DNA from: Vulcanimicrobiota bacterium
GTDB lineage: Bacteria; Vulcanimicrobiota; Vulcanimicrobiia; Vulcanimicrobiales; Vulcanimicrobiaceae
Direction: 5' to 3'
DNA length: 64,000 bases
NCBI GenBank assembly: GCA_027306785.1
Contig: DAHUZB010000013.1
Coordinates: 124,001 to 188,000, forward strand
Positions 44,710 to 54,146 of this stretch are shown in pieces. Each line of letters begins with the position of its first letter. Positions within the stretch are counted from its first letter, which is position 1. Made by a program: the position numbers and the translations under genes. A model generated the notes under the pieces. The model saw only the letters and a list, made by a program, of their open reading frames with translations. It was not told the origin of the DNA and searched no databases.

Positions 44710-44737
44710 AAGCCCGGGGCTCTCACGCCCCGGGCTT
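44710..44737 (+). terminator. Hairpin after the giant adhesin gene
   Basis: A perfect 11-bp stem (44710-44720 with 44727-44737) and a 6-base loop lie ten bases after the TAA of the adhesin gene. The stem is GC-rich (AGCCCGGGGC). No T-run follows on the plus strand, so it may be a weak intrinsic terminator or an mRNA-stabilising 3' hairpin. Confidence 0.7.
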
Positions 44738-44772
44738 GTGACGACGGGAAAACAATTTAACCAAGGCTTCCT

Positions 44773-45288
44773 CTAGGATTTGTGTTGCTCGACACAGGCC
44801 AAGACCTCGGCAACAACGGTTGACGTAGCACGGATAAATTCGTCGTCGACTTCTATGAGCGTCGCGACTTCGGTGACATTGCCTTCGTTAAAAAGATGCT
44901 CTTCAGGGAGCTTGACCCTAAACGGTAATGCCTTCGCACGTTTCACGAGCCGATCGTAGCTCTGACCACGCCCATGCTTTAGGACGTTAATTGCGTCCTT
45001 GAAATCAATGAAGCGTTGTTTTAGCTCCGCATTGCCCGCACGATCCAGGCACTCGATGGCGACCTTGAAGCCATACTGACCCGTGTCACCATCCTGTATC
45101 AGGCTTTCGGTGAGGGCGAACATCCCGAGAGCGGTAATAGCTCGGAGAAGATTGAGGCGTTGAAGAATCTTGACGTCAATGGTGCGCGCGCTTGTCTTGA
45201 GACGCTCGCGTGTCTCACGCTCAGCTTCGTTGAGGTGTGCCAGAGCGGTTTCGGTGATGCCGGGTAAGAGATCGACGTAGTGGTGCAT
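44773..45288 (-). CDS. Orphan protein of unknown function, low-GC gene
   Basis: 171 residues from the ATG at 45288, with GAAGGG six bases upstream; the open frame continues to 45366 but without a good start. It is mostly helical, with no signal or membrane segment. One conserved-looking segment is FKDAINVLKHGRGQSYDRL. Base composition is visibly lower in GC than its neighbours and codon use is broader (TTG, TTA, AAA), which suggests acquisition from elsewhere. It lies between the adhesin terminator and tRNA-Ser. I do not recognise the family; a HEPN-like toxin or defence role is conceivable but the canonical RxxxxH motif is missing. Confidence 0.65.
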   Translation of the reverse strand: MHHYVDLLPGITETALAHLNEAERETRERLKTSARTIDVKILQRLNLLRAITALGMFALTESLIQDGDTGQYGFKVAIECLDRAGNAELKQRFIDFKDAINVLKHGRGQSYDRLVKRAKALPFRVKLPEEHLFNEGNVTEVATLIEVDDEFIRATSTVVAEVLACVEQHKS

Positions 45289-45457
45289 GGTAGACCCTTC
45301 GCCGTGCCAACCCCTTTCCGTACTTTTTGCTGCACTCTCAATCTCTGAGGTTCCTTGGGGCTTCACCCGGTCAGGCTTGCTCGCGGCTCACGCAGGGGGA
45401 AGTGCGTTGCGTTCCCAACTGGTACGGGCCCCGGCGCGCCGCTCGGATCGGTGGCGC

Positions 45458-45547
45458 GGAGAGATGGCAGAGCGGTTTAATGCAGCGGTCTTGAAAACCG
45501 CAGAACCTTTGCGGGTTCCGTGGGTTCGAATCCCACTCTCTCCTCCA
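45458..45547 (+). tRNA. tRNA-Ser (anticodon TGA), with encoded CCA
   Basis: The acceptor stem GGAGAGA (45458-45464) pairs with TCTCTCC (45537-45543). The anticodon arm is GCGGT-CTTGAAA-ACCGC with anticodon TGA. A long variable arm follows, as in class II tRNAs, then a T arm with GTTCGAATC. CCA is encoded at 45545-45547. The gene ends directly at the stop codon of the convergent DUF6671 gene. It reads UCA serine codons. The adjacent low-GC gene makes it a possible integration target, though I found no direct repeat. Confidence 0.97.
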
Positions 45548-46368
45548 CTACGGGTTGCAGGCGTCGCAGTGCGCGGCGCTCGCCGTGGCCGCATCGCGTG
45601 CGCGCTCTTCGCGGTGATCGCACGCCCGGCACGCCCACACGTCGGCGCGCGGACGCTCGGTCGCGGCGCCGCACTCCTCGCACGGTAGGCCCGGCAGCAC
45701 CTGCATGCGCCAATAACCCGGGCGCGCACAGCCGGGGCAGTGCGAGCGCGCGCGCCGCACCGCATCGATGCCGGCCTCGGCGATCACGCGCATGCGGGCC
45801 GGATTGTGGTGCGCGCGCACGTCGCTTTCGATGCGAACTGGCTCGCCGCGCAGCCATGCCGCGGTCACGACGGCGCGCACCGCGTCGGCGTCGCGCAGAC
45901 CTTTGTGCAGCGATGTCCCGGTATGCACGATCGCGCCGAACTCCGGCAGACCGATGCGCGCGAGCGCGCGTTCGAGCGCGTCGGCGTCGCGCACATCCTC
46001 CGAAATAACGCGGGCCGGCGCGACCGCGCTGCCCACGATCTCGATCTCCGTCGTCGGATCGTAGATCCCGACCAACTCACGATCGAGCGTGATCTGCGGA
46101 AAGTGGGGATCGGGAAAGAAGCTGCCCTCGCTCGCCACGAGCACCGCGTCATGCGAGGTCTCTTCGCGCGCGGCGCGCAGTTTGGCGCGCAGCGCGTCGA
46201 GCTGCGAGCCGATGCGCGGCGTCTCGCCGGTGAACGTGCCGAAGCGATCGGTATCGAGCGGCAGCAGTTCGGGAAGCATGCCGAGTTCGTCGCGGAGCGG
46301 ATGCGCGAGCACCCGCTCCTTGCCGTGCTTGGTCGCAATGACCGCGCGACGGCCGACGAACGACGAGG

Positions 46369-46372
<4 letters not shown>
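45548..46372 (-). CDS. DUF6671-family protein with Cys-rich zinc-ribbon-like C-terminus
   Basis: 274 residues. The N-terminus FVGRRAVIATKHGKERVL and the DTDRFGTFTGE and ASEGSFFPDP segments are typical of DUF6671, whose function is unknown. The last 70 residues carry Cys pairs (CPGC, CEEC, CRAC, CDAC) consistent with two zinc ribbons. Its ATG overlaps the stop of the isocitrate dehydrogenase gene by four bases, and its stop abuts the tRNA CCA end. Confidence 0.75.
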
Positions 46373-47835
<1,463 letters not shown>

Positions 47836-47867
47836 AAAGGACAAACCTCCTAGCCTGAACGGCAAAG

Positions 47868-47885
47868 CATGAAAAATCTTTCATG
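47868..47885. promoter_or_regulatory. Palindromic operator-like site in the icd / regulator divergent promoter
   Basis: CATGAAA, four bases, TTTCATG: a perfect 7-bp inverted repeat in an 18-bp site, 33 bases upstream of the icd start. A plus-strand minus-10-like TATAAC lies at 47891-47896, so the site overlaps the spacer or minus-35 region of the regulator promoter. It may be the binding site of the winged-helix protein encoded 54 bases downstream. That pairing is inference. Confidence 0.55.
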
Positions 47886-47938
47886 TATGGTATAACAAGA
47901 CTGGATCGTCGCGGTCAACGGTCCATTGAGGTGTTTCG

Positions 47939-48232
47939 GTGGAGCCAAGATCCGGATGGACGTTTCTCAGCAATCACGCGCACGTGCTCGTCGAGCTCGC
48001 GCAGGATCCGTCGTTGCGTCTGCGTGACCTCGCCGATCGGGTCGGCATCACCGAGCGCGCGGTCGCGCAGATCATCAGCGATCTCGAGGGCGCGCACGTG
48101 CTCGAACGCATTCGCGACGGCCGTCGCAACGTCTATCGCATCGATGCGAACGCGCCGCTCCGCCATCCCGTCGAAGCGCATCGTCGCGTCGGCGATCTGT
48201 TGCGCGCCGTCACCCGCGATCTGCGCATCTAG
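47939..48232 (+). CDS. Small MarR/ArsR-like winged-helix regulator
   Basis: 97 residues from a GTG start. It has one winged helix (LRDLADRVGITERAVAQIISDLEGAHVLERIRDGRRNVY) followed by a short tail beginning HPVEAHRRVGDLL. No ligand-binding domain is present. It diverges from icd across a palindromic site, and its stop overlaps the next gene's GTG. It may regulate itself and icd. Confidence 0.8.
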   Translation: MEPRSGWTFLSNHAHVLVELAQDPSLRLRDLADRVGITERAVAQIISDLEGAHVLERIRDGRRNVYRIDANAPLRHPVEAHRRVGDLLRAVTRDLRI

Positions 48233-49377
48233 TGCGCCTACCCGAATTTCGCCTCGAAGCATATTTCTCGCGCTGGGAATTCAGCGCGCGCTACAACCTG
48301 GCGGCGAGCGACGCCGAGAGCATGCCGCTACGCGAACTGCTGTCGTACGCGAACGACGACGAACGCGCCGCGTGGGAAGAGCTGCATCTCGGCTACGTGC
48401 CGACGTGGGGCGAGCCCGCGCTGCGCGCGGCGATCGCGGCGACCTACGATGCGATCGCTCCCGACGACGTGCTCTGCTTTGCGGGCGCGCAAGAGGGGCT
48501 GTGGTGCGCGATGCACGCGGCACTCGAACCCGGCGATCACGCGATCGTCACGGTGCCGAACTATCAATCGCTCGAAACGCTGCCGCGCGCGATCTGCGGC
48601 GACGCGGTCACCGGCATCGTGCTGCGCGCCGAATCGAACGGGCGGCTCGATCTCGACGAACTCGCGCGCGCGTTCCGTCCCGACACGCGCCTGGTCGCGA
48701 TCAACGTTCCGAATAACCCCACCGGCGCCGTGCTCTCGCACGCGGAGTTCGATCGTCTGATCGCGCTCTGCGCCGAACGCGACGTCGTGCTGCTTTCGGA
48801 TGAAGTCTATCGCGGCGTCGAGCGCGATCCGGCGCGCACGCTGCCGCAAGCCGCCGATCGTTACGAACGCGCGCTCTCGCTCAACGTGCTCTCCAAAGCA
48901 TACGGCTTTCCCGGCTTGCGCGTGGGCTGGATCGCCTCGCGCGACCGCGCATTGCTCGAACGGATGGAGAAGATGAAGCACTATCTCTCCATCTGCAACG
49001 CGGCGCCGAGCGAACTGCTCGCGCGCATCGTGCTGCGCAATCGCGAGACGCTCCTCGCACGAACGCGCGAGCGCGCCCGCGCGAATCTCGCCGTGCTCGC
49101 GGACTTCTTCGCCGAATTCGGCGATCGCTACGATTGGTACGAGCCCGACGGTGCGTGCATCGCGTTTCCGCGCTATCTCGGCGGCGACGGCGTCGAAGAG
49201 CATTGCCGCCGCCTCATCGAGGAGGCGGGCGTGTTACTGCTGCCCGCGAGCCTCTATCGCTCCGATCTCGCTCCGACGCCGAGCGATCGCTTTCGCGTGG
49301 GATTCGGACGCGCGCATCTGCGCGAGGGGCTCGCAGCCTGGCGCGCGTTTCTGGAAGGCGGCGCGACCACGGGTTAA
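48232..49377 (+). CDS. PLP-dependent aminotransferase, class I/II
   Basis: 381 residues from a GTG that shares a base with the regulator stop. Fold-type I motifs are present: VPNNPTGAVLS, DEVYRG, the PLP lysine in LSKAYGFPGLRVGW, and a C-terminal RFRVGFGR arginine region. Size fits an aspartate-type or methionine-type aminotransferase. The substrate is unknown. It meets the selenoprotein gene tail to tail at TTAA. Confidence 0.85.
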   Translation: MRLPEFRLEAYFSRWEFSARYNLAASDAESMPLRELLSYANDDERAAWEELHLGYVPTWGEPALRAAIAATYDAIAPDDVLCFAGAQEGLWCAMHAALEPGDHAIVTVPNYQSLETLPRAICGDAVTGIVLRAESNGRLDLDELARAFRPDTRLVAINVPNNPTGAVLSHAEFDRLIALCAERDVVLLSDEVYRGVERDPARTLPQAADRYERALSLNVLSKAYGFPGLRVGWIASRDRALLERMEKMKHYLSICNAAPSELLARIVLRNRETLLARTRERARANLAVLADFFAEFGDRYDWYEPDGACIAFPRYLGGDGVEEHCRRLIEEAGVLLLPASLYRSDLAPTPSDRFRVGFGRAHLREGLAAWRAFLEGGATTG

Positions 49378-50093
49378 CTCGCGAAGAGCGAGAGTACCTC
49401 GTCGACGATCCGTCGGTGCTCGGCGCGATCGTGCGGCGCTCCGAAGTTGCTGCCGCGGCCGTGCGGCGTAACGACCACGCGCGGAAGTCCCTTCAGCGGC
49501 GCGTGCATCGTGCCCACGCACGCGGTCGGAATTCCGGCCTCTTCCAATGCGTCGACGACCAGACCGGCCGTCCGATGGCACATGGGTCAAACCGGAACGA
49601 GCAATGCGGCGTTGGCGCCGTCCGCGCGAACGCGCGCGACCATTTGCGGAATCGTCTGCTCGATGAACGTCGGCCAGTCGAGACAGTAGCCGCTCCAGGT
49701 GACCAGGTGATCGGTGAGCGTTACGCCCGCCTCGCGTAGAGCCGCGCGCGGCAGAATCGTCTCCAAGTCGGCGAGCGCGGCGGTGTGATCGTAATGCTCC
49801 TGCGCAAGCGCGATCTCGTCGGCCGGGATATCCGTCGGCAGCACGCGGTGCGTGGCGTCGCCGATCAGCGACGACGCGGCGAAGGGTGCATGCCGCGCGC
49901 GGTCGTAGGCGCCGCTCGATGAGAGCAGGGCCAGGCGCAGCGGGCCGCTCGGCGTCGCCGCGCGTGCCGCGCCGCGCGGCGGCTGCGGCATGGCGCGCAG
50001 CGCGTCGGCATAGGCGGGCGGCGTCTGCGCGAGGAGCGGCAGCGCCGTCGGCAGCCAGTCGGCCCACGCGGCGCGATACGGATTGGGTTCCAC
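49374..50093 (-). CDS. Selenoprotein of the glycine/sarcosine/betaine reductase B (PrdB-like) family, UGA read as selenocysteine
   Basis: A TGA at 49587-49589 splits two open segments (168 and 69 residues) that are in the same frame and join as VPV-U-PMCHRTAGL, exactly at the redox-active position of this family. The joined product is 239 residues. The N-terminal part has the family marks SSSGAYD, GDATHRVLP and HYDHTAA. The C-terminal part has ALEEAGIPTACVG. Cys homologues usually read PVCPVCH. A small hairpin just after the UGA could serve as bSECIS. It starts at GTG 50093, five bases after a glutathionyl-hydroquinone reductase gene. The role in an aerobe is unknown. Many genes here stop at TGA, so the code is not altered. 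Confidence 0.88.
49558..49576 (-). promoter_or_regulatory. Candidate bacterial SECIS hairpin
   Basis: On the coding strand, ten bases after the UGA, ATCGGAC pairs with GTCTGGT (one A-T, four Watson-Crick and two G-U pairs) around a five-base loop GGCCG. Distance from the UGA and a G-rich apical loop fit known bacterial SECIS elements. Folding energy was not computed, and such GC-rich hairpins can occur by chance. Confidence 0.5.
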
Positions 50094-50098
50094 GATCG

Positions 50099-51025
50099 TT
50101 ATGCTCCCGTGTTCAGGCGCTCGCGCCCGTGTGGTTCATCGAGGTTCAGTTGCGGTCCGATCGGCACGATGCGCGTCGGATTGATGTCGTCGTGCGTCAT
50201 GTAATAGTGGCGCTTGATGTGATCGAAGTTCACGGTCTCGGCGATCCCGGGAATCTGATAGAGATCGCGTAGATAGCCCGAGAGATTCGGATAGTCGGCG
50301 ATGCGACGCAGATTGCATTTGAAATGCCCCACATACACGGCATCGAAACGGACGAGCGTGACGAACAGACGCCAATCCGTCTCCACCGGCGCATCACCGA
50401 AGAGATAGCGTCGCGTTGCGAGTCGTTCGTCCAATCGGTCGAGCGCGGCGAAGAGCCGATAGGCCGCCGCTTCGTACGCATCCTGCGCGGTCGCGAATCC
50501 GGCTTTGTAGACACCGTCGTTGATCTCGTCGTAGATGCGCGCGTTGAGCGCGTCGATCTCGGCACGCAAGGGCGACGGATACAGATCGAGCGAGGCGTCG
50601 CCGAGCGCGTCGAACTCGGTCTCGAACATCCGCATGATGTCGTCGTCGGAGTTGCTCGCGATGCGTTCGGTCACGGTGTCCCAAAGCACCGGCACCGTCA
50701 CGCGGCCGCGGTAGCTCGGATCGGTCGCCAGATAGAGTTCGCTCAGGAAACGCTCAGCAAAGCGCCATCCCCGCTCGTCGCGGATCGGGTCGACGATCGT
50801 CATCGGAATTGCCGCCTCGAGGCGTTTGAGTTTTCGCACGATGATCGTGCGGTGCGCCCACGGGCACGCGAGGGAGACGTAGAGGTGATAACGCCCGGCG
50901 GTTACGGGGTAGTCGCCGCTCCCGTCGGCGCGTATCCGAGCGCGGAATGCATCGTCTTGACGGACGAAGCGTCCGTCGTCGCTCTGTTCGTCGGGAAACT
51001 GGGCCCGTACGTTCGGCTCGCTCAT
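50099..51025 (-). CDS. Glutathionyl-hydroquinone reductase (xi-class GST)
   Basis: 308 residues. The catalytic Cys is C54 in SLACPWAHRT, diagnostic of the YqjG/PcpF/Ecm4 family, with later marks IDALNARIYDEINDGVYKAGFA and the C-terminal TVNFDHIKRHYY. It reduces glutathionyl-hydroquinones to hydroquinones. It lies just upstream of the selenoprotein on the same strand, so the two may form a thiol/selenol redox pair. It diverges from the cytochrome c gene. Confidence 0.92.
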   Translation of the reverse strand: MSEPNVRAQFPDEQSDDGRFVRQDDAFRARIRADGSGDYPVTAGRYHLYVSLACPWAHRTIIVRKLKRLEAAIPMTIVDPIRDERGWRFAERFLSELYLATDPSYRGRVTVPVLWDTVTERIASNSDDDIMRMFETEFDALGDASLDLYPSPLRAEIDALNARIYDEINDGVYKAGFATAQDAYEAAAYRLFAALDRLDERLATRRYLFGDAPVETDWRLFVTLVRFDAVYVGHFKCNLRRIADYPNLSGYLRDLYQIPGIAETVNFDHIKRHYYMTHDDINPTRIVPIGPQLNLDEPHGRERLNTGA

Positions 51026-51111
51026 GCGCTTTTGAATCGGCTCCTCCTGCGGGAAGGTTGCTCTTGCTTGGGAATACCTGCTTTACCTGTAGCAACACAC
51101 GGGAGGACTGA

Positions 51112-51678
51112 GTGCTCAAAGGGTTTATCACCGGCGTGATCGCGACGCTCGCGATCTTCGCCATCGTCGCCTATATCGGCGTCACGCAGGGGTTGCTGAT
51201 CCCCGCCAACGCCGACGCATCGCCGCCCGCGCTCGAGCGGTGGGCCGCGTCGCGGTCGCTCCATGCTACGCTCGCACGCGAGGCACCGAAAGAAGCCAAT
51301 CCGGTCGCACTGACCGACGCGAACCTGATCGACGGCATCAAGCTCTACGGCGCGAATTGCGCCGCCTGTCACGGCGCCGCGAACGGCGAGCCGTCGACCG
51401 TCGCGATCGGGCTCTACCAACACGCACCGCAGCTCGCCAAAGACGGCGTCGAAGACGACCCCGAGGGCGTCACGTTCTGGAAGGTCAAGCACGGCATCCG
51501 CCTCACCGGCATGCCCGCCTACACGACCACCCTCTCCGACACGCAGATCTGGACGATCGCGCTCTTTCTGAAACACATGGATAGCCTGCCGCCCGGCCCC
51601 GAACGCGTCTGGACTTCGCTGAAGAATCCGATCGCGATCGCTCCGCCCTCGGCCGTCCCTCGAGAGAATCGGGAGTAA
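51112..51678 (+). CDS. Membrane-anchored monoheme cytochrome c
   Basis: 188 residues from a GTG with GGGAGG five bases before it. One N-terminal membrane anchor (about 5-30) is followed by the heme site CAACH (C83, C86, H87) and likely axial M134 in GMPAY. The C-terminal tail is Pro/Ala-rich. It is probably a periplasmic electron carrier. It is followed five bases later by a DUF2249-Crp regulator that may control its use. Confidence 0.9.
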   Translation: MLKGFITGVIATLAIFAIVAYIGVTQGLLIPANADASPPALERWAASRSLHATLAREAPKEANPVALTDANLIDGIKLYGANCAACHGAANGEPSTVAIGLYQHAPQLAKDGVEDDPEGVTFWKVKHGIRLTGMPAYTTTLSDTQIWTIALFLKHMDSLPPGPERVWTSLKNPIAIAPPSAVPRENRE

Positions 51679-51682
51679 GCAG

Positions 51683-52639
51683 TTGAGTACGACAGAAACG
51701 TTTGTTGCAACCGGGCCGCGCCTCGATCTGCGCGGCATTCCCGTCGCGGAGCGGCCGAGTCGAGTTTTCGAAGAACTCGACCGGCTCCCGTCCGGTGACG
51801 GCCTCACCTTCGTCACCGATCTCGAACCGCGCGGTTTGATGAGCCGCATCGAGCAGCATCATCGGCACGAGATCGCGCTCGACGCTCACCGTGCCGCGGA
51901 ACGCGAATGGCACATCACGATCCGCCGGATCGAGCCGGAAGCCGACGCGCCCTCCCCGCTCGGCATCCTACGGCGCGCAAGCGCCTTCACGCGCCTGGAT
52001 CAGGCGACGCGCGCCCGGATCGCCGCCGCGGCCACCATGCACACGGTGCGGCGCGGGCAGGCCGTCGCCGCCGAGAACGCCGACTGGCCCTACGTCGGCA
52101 TCGTTTTCGACGGCGTGCTCGCGCTCTCGAGCGGTAACGGCTCATCGCGCCACCGCATCTTCTATGAAATCTTTCCCTACGAGATCTTCGGCGAGACGGA
52201 GTTCTTCGACGGCGGCACCGGCATCGGACGCGTCATCGTCATCTCGAAGGTCGCGCGCTTTCTGCGTATCCCGCGCGAGGCGCTCTACGCGGCGGCCTCG
52301 GATGCGCCGCAGACGATCGCGGCGCTCGGGCGCGTGGCCGCACAGCGCATTCGCGGGCTGATGCACGCGCTCACGTCGCAGGCAACGCTTCCGATCATCG
52401 CGCGCATCGCGAGCGTTCTGCTTCCCTACGCCATGCCGGAAGAAGGGCTTACGGTCGCGATGACGCCGCTGCCGCACATGACGCAGGCGCAGATAGCCGC
52501 CGCGGCCGGAACGGTCAAAGAAGTGGCCGCGCGTGCGATCGCCGAATTGGAAGAGCATGCGATGCTCAAACGCGAGCGCGGACACATTCGCTATCTCGAC
52601 CGGCAGAAGCTCGCCGATCTGATCCGCGAGTACTCGTGA
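51683..52639 (+). CDS. DUF2249-CRP/FNR-family regulator
   Basis: 318 residues from a TTG with GGGAG seven bases upstream. Residues about 10-80 are a DUF2249 domain (LDLRGIPVAERPSRVFEELDRL, HHRHEIALD). Residues about 95-220 are a cyclic-nucleotide-binding-type beta roll. Residues about 230-318 are a Crp helix-turn-helix (MTQAQIAAAAGTVKEVAARAIAELEEH). DUF2249 often accompanies nitric-oxide or oxygen-related genes, so redox sensing is likely. The fusion and the adjacent cytochrome c gene suggest it controls respiration; the ligand is unknown. Confidence 0.82.
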   Translation: MSTTETFVATGPRLDLRGIPVAERPSRVFEELDRLPSGDGLTFVTDLEPRGLMSRIEQHHRHEIALDAHRAAEREWHITIRRIEPEADAPSPLGILRRASAFTRLDQATRARIAAAATMHTVRRGQAVAAENADWPYVGIVFDGVLALSSGNGSSRHRIFYEIFPYEIFGETEFFDGGTGIGRVIVISKVARFLRIPREALYAAASDAPQTIAALGRVAAQRIRGLMHALTSQATLPIIARIASVLLPYAMPEEGLTVAMTPLPHMTQAQIAAAAGTVKEVAARAIAELEEHAMLKRERGHIRYLDRQKLADLIREYS

Positions 52640-53241
52640 TCCTCACCTTCCTGCGGCACGGCAGCAACGCCGTGCTCGCGGCGGCGATCCTGGCGGCGAC
52701 CGCGCTCTTCGCGCTCGGTCGCCTGCCGTTCGTATGGTCGGGCGCCCTCATCGGCGCCCTCGTCTTTTTCAGCTCGGAATACACGACCCACCGGTTTCTC
52801 TTTCACGCGCCGCCCACGAAGATCGGCTGGGTGCTCGCGCTGCAGCATCGCCTGCACTACGACCACCACATCGATCCGCCCAAGCTCGAGCTGCTCTTTC
52901 TGCCGCTGTGGTTCGTGATTCCGGTCACGGCCGCGTACTTCGGGCTCTACTATGCGATCACGCGCAACGCCGTGCTCTCGCTCTCGCTCGTGTTCGGCAG
53001 CATGTGCGCGCTCACGTACTACGAGTGGGTGCACTACGTCGCCCACGTACCGTTCGTGCCGCGCACGCCGTTCGGCCGTTACATCAAGAAATACCATCTC
53101 TGGCACCATTTCAAGAACGAGCGCTTCTGGTTCGGCGTCACCAATCCGTCGATGGATTATCTCGGCGGAACCTATCGCGACGTCGAGCGCGTGGAGCGCA
53201 GCACCACGGTGCGCGAGATCTGGAAAGGCTCCGAACCCTAG
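52636..53241 (+). CDS. Fatty-acid-hydroxylase superfamily membrane protein
   Basis: 201 residues from a GTG overlapping the regulator stop. His clusters typical of the sterol desaturase / fatty-acid hydroxylase superfamily are HRFLFH, HRLHYDHH, HYVAH and HLWHHFKNERFWFGVTNPSMD, flanked by four hydrophobic segments. It probably uses a di-iron centre to hydroxylate a lipid. Overlap with the Crp-type regulator suggests cotranscription. It shares CTAG at the stop with the convergent gene. Confidence 0.87.
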   Translation: MILTFLRHGSNAVLAAAILAATALFALGRLPFVWSGALIGALVFFSSEYTTHRFLFHAPPTKIGWVLALQHRLHYDHHIDPPKLELLFLPLWFVIPVTAAYFGLYYAITRNAVLSLSLVFGSMCALTYYEWVHYVAHVPFVPRTPFGRYIKKYHLWHHFKNERFWFGVTNPSMDYLGGTYRDVERVERSTTVREIWKGSEP

Positions 53242-53984
53242 CGCGTTCGCGCGAGACCTTCCCAAAAGCCGGCGACCGCGTCGAGCATCGCGGTGCCGGC
53301 GCGCAGAAATCGCTCCTGCGAGAAGCCCGGCTTCGCGAATGCCTGCGCGAGTTCGTCGTCGGTATGCGCCGCGTGTTGATCTTCGAGCGCGTCGTGCCAC
53401 GTCCAGAATCCGAGCGGGAGTTCTTCAATGCGTGCGGCTTTGATCGCGCGCAACCCGGCGATCAGTTCTTTCCAAAAACCGGCCGCGGCCCAATGCTCGA
53501 TCGCAAACGAGGCGCCGGCCGCGGTCGATTCGTCGGCCGAACCGTACCATTGGGTCAGCGCGTCGCAGAACGCGAGCGTGGCGGGCGTGCCGAGCGCGCG
53601 TTTTCCGATCTCGTGCCAGTGCAGGCCGAGCACCGATGCGAACTCCGCGAGCCATTCGAAGTGTCCGGCGCGAAAACGAAACGTGCCGCCTTCGACCGAG
53701 CCTTCGCGCGTGAACGAGACGCCCAGCTCGTTGAGCAGAATCTCCTTGCCCGCGCGGTAGCTCGCGAGATCGGGCGCGTTGATGCATTTGCGCAGCTGCG
53801 ATTCGATGAAGAGATGGCTGAAGACGGAGAACTGCACGGTAAAAGCGCGCAGTTGCTCGTCGGTCGCCGCGCCTGCGGCGAACCAGGTCGTGTACGGGTT
53901 CGCGCGCACGATCGGATGCGCGCCGATCGTCGCGGCGACGTCGCGGCGGAAGGTCTCGAGGGCGGATTCGGGCGAGCAGATCAT
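53238..53984 (-). CDS. Heme-oxygenase-like (TenA/CADD-type) iron enzyme
   Basis: 248 residues, all helical. Candidate metal ligands fit the heme-oxygenase-like di-iron oxidase pattern: E in ILLNELG, H in LHWHEIG, E in AIEHWAAAGFW, and E/H in WTWHDALEDQHAAH. The substrate is unknown; relatives act in PLP-like, fatty-acid or amino-acid oxidation. The ATG is preceded by GGGAG. A strong intrinsic terminator stands in its 5' leader, so expression is probably attenuated. Confidence 0.75.
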   Translation of the reverse strand: MICSPESALETFRRDVAATIGAHPIVRANPYTTWFAAGAATDEQLRAFTVQFSVFSHLFIESQLRKCINAPDLASYRAGKEILLNELGVSFTREGSVEGGTFRFRAGHFEWLAEFASVLGLHWHEIGKRALGTPATLAFCDALTQWYGSADESTAAGASFAIEHWAAAGFWKELIAGLRAIKAARIEELPLGFWTWHDALEDQHAAHTDDELAQAFAKPGFSQERFLRAGTAMLDAVAGFWEGLARTR

Positions 53985-54009
53985 CGGGTTCTCCCTGAGC
54001 GGATGGAAT

Positions 54010-54043
54010 AAAAAAAAGCCGCCTCGCTGGTCGGCGAGGCGGC
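54010..54043 (-). terminator. Intrinsic terminator in the leader of the heme-oxygenase-like gene
   Basis: On the minus strand a perfect 10-bp stem (54043-54034 with 54027-54018, GCCGCCTCGC/GCGAGGCGGC) with a 6-base loop is followed by eight T (54017-54010). It stands 26 bases before the start of the minus-strand gene and about 100 bases after a possible promoter (TATTAT at 54113-54118). No upstream minus-strand gene needs it, so it is either an attenuator or the end of a small RNA of about 80-100 bases. Confidence 0.9.
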
Positions 54044-54146
54044 GTTCGTATCTGCGATCTTCGCGTTAGGACACGTGCACTACCGGAGCCGACTTCGATC
54101 GAAGCGGCCGTAATAATAGGACGTGGCGGCGGCGAGGCGCGCGAAC

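Noticed and set aside
44773-45288. HEPN ribonuclease assignment
   Set aside because: The segment NVLKHGRG is suggestive, but the R-x4-6-H motif is missing, so I left it unassigned.
49374-50093. Two separate genes or a nonsense-mutated pseudogene at the TGA
   Set aside because: The TGA sits exactly at the family redox residue and both sides keep motifs; a random nonsense mutation there is unlikely.
53985-54146. Small signal recognition particle RNA ending at the terminator
   Set aside because: The conserved SRP apical motif (GGAAGGAAGCA-like) is absent on both strands.
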